DNA from: an uncultured Oscillospiraceae bacterium
GTDB lineage: Bacteria; Bacillota; Clostridia; Oscillospirales; Oscillospiraceae
DNA length: 13,172 bases
NCBI GenBank assembly: GCA_934661715.1
Contig: CAKUJL010000021.1
Span: 1 to 13,172, forward strand
Direction: 5' to 3'
In this document: piece by piece, positions 12,626-13,172 of the stretch
How the letters are laid out: each line of letters starts with the position of its first letter
Numbering within the stretch: position 1 is the first letter of the stretch
Notes under the pieces: generated by a model
Database searches by the model: none
The model's input: the letters and a program-made list of their open reading frames with translations, nothing else
Told to the model about the DNA's origin: nothing
Translations under genes and position numbers: made by a program

Positions 12626-13172
12626 ATGAAGGTTTTATATCTGGACTGCTCGATGGGTGCGGCGGGCGATATGCTGATGGCGGCGCTTTTTGAGCTATTG
12701 GAGGGCAAACAGGCATTCCTTGAGAAAATGGCGGCGCTGCGCCTGCCGGGCATCGAAATTTCCGCAAAGCCCGCCGTTAAGTGCGGCATCACGGGCACGC
12801 ATATGCAGGTTCTCGTGCGCGGCGAAGAGGAATCGGAAGTGATGCACGAGCACGCGCATGAACACGAGCACCACCATCACCACACGACGCTGCACGATAT
12901 CGAGCACCTGCTCTCTCATCTGGAGCTGCCGCAGGCCGTTCGGGAAGATGCGCTGGCCGTCTACCGCCTGATCGCGGACGCCGAGTCGAAGGTGCATGGC
13001 CAGCCGGTCGATCAGATCCACTTCCACGAGGTCGGGACGCTCGACGCGCTGGCCGATGTCGTCGGCGTGTGTCTGCTGGTCCATTTGCTTGCACCCGAGA
13101 AAATTTACGCTTCGAATGTCCACGTCGGCTGCGGGCAGGTCAAGTGCGCCCACGGCATTTTGCCCGTTCCCG
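12626..13172 (+). CDS. larC: LarC, nickel-pincer cofactor nickel insertase (3'-truncated)
   Basis: LarC is the CTP-dependent cyclometallase that inserts nickel into P2TMN to form the NPN cofactor. The first 182 residues are present and the frame runs off the window without a stop. The start MKVLYLDCSMGAAGDMLMAA is the family hallmark. A histidine-rich, presumably Ni-binding loop follows at about 74-90 (HEHAHEHEHHHHH), then the conserved IHFHEVGTLDALADVVG (about 131-147) and GCGQVKCAHGILPVP (about 168-182). The ATG at 12626 is 1 nt after the larB stop, with GGAG 6 nt upstream. In L. plantarum larC is read through a programmed frameshift (larC1/larC2). That region would lie beyond the window, so whether this copy is fused or split cannot be seen. 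Confidence 0.95.
   Translation, partial: MKVLYLDCSMGAAGDMLMAALFELLEGKQAFLEKMAALRLPGIEISAKPAVKCGITGTHMQVLVRGEEESEVMHEHAHEHEHHHHHTTLHDIEHLLSHLELPQAVREDALAVYRLIADAESKVHGQPVDQIHFHEVGTLDALADVVGVCLLVHLLAPEKIYASNVHVGCGQVKCAHGILPVP

Noticed and set aside
11830..12798. 322-codon minus-strand open frame opposite larB and larC
   Set aside because: It runs antisense across two coupled, well-conserved genes and their junction, and its translation has no family features.

Overview
The window is a 13.2 kb GC-rich stretch of chromosome from an endospore-forming Firmicute. It is most likely a clostridial, Oscillospiraceae-like anaerobe. Three things point there: a complete spoIIIAA-AH sporulation operon, strong Gram-positive Shine-Dalgarno sites, and MurT/GatD, the pair that amidates lipid II in Gram-positive bacteria. 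Genes are tightly packed with 4-nt ATGA overlaps. I see no tRNA, rRNA, CRISPR array, transposase or phage gene.

Layout. (1) At 1-1974, plus strand, lie murT (5' end cut off) and gatD, which make the lipid II isoglutaminyl synthase. (2) At 1975-2131 is a convergent intergenic gap holding a 26-bp perfect inverted repeat, each arm of which is itself a hairpin. (3) At 2132-5799, minus strand, transcribed right to left, is nusB, a TsaD/Kae1-like paralogue, xseA, xseB and ispA: transcription antitermination, an unassigned ASKHA-fold protein, exonuclease VII and farnesyl diphosphate synthase. (4) At 5915-6298, minus strand, is an Asp23/Gls24-family gene with its own sigma-A-type promoter and a hairpin terminator. 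(5) At 6368-10964, minus strand, are the eight spoIIIA genes, which encode the mother-cell half of the SpoIIIA-SpoIIQ channel that feeds the forespore. They are preceded by a plausible sigma-E promoter. (6) At 11126-13172, plus strand and divergent from spoIIIA, are larE, larB and larC (3' end cut off), which build the nickel-pincer nucleotide cofactor (NPN) of lactate racemase-type enzymes.

The order spoIIIA, Asp23-like, nusB, xseA, xseB, ispA resembles the classical Bacillus/Clostridium arrangement. Here accB/accC and folD are absent, and a TsaD-like gene sits between nusB and xseA, where folD is found in Bacillus. The lar genes carry no larA inside the window, so the NPN-using enzyme must be encoded elsewhere or downstream.

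Most of the window is conserved core biology. The less explained items are the TsaD-like paralogue, which keeps its metal ligands but has lost the N-terminal TSCDET signature, the palindromic element, the lar promoter with an overlapping dyad, and the uneven spread of ribosome binding sites across the spoIIIA operon. Several start codons were moved from the longest open frame to the one fitted by the Shine-Dalgarno site.
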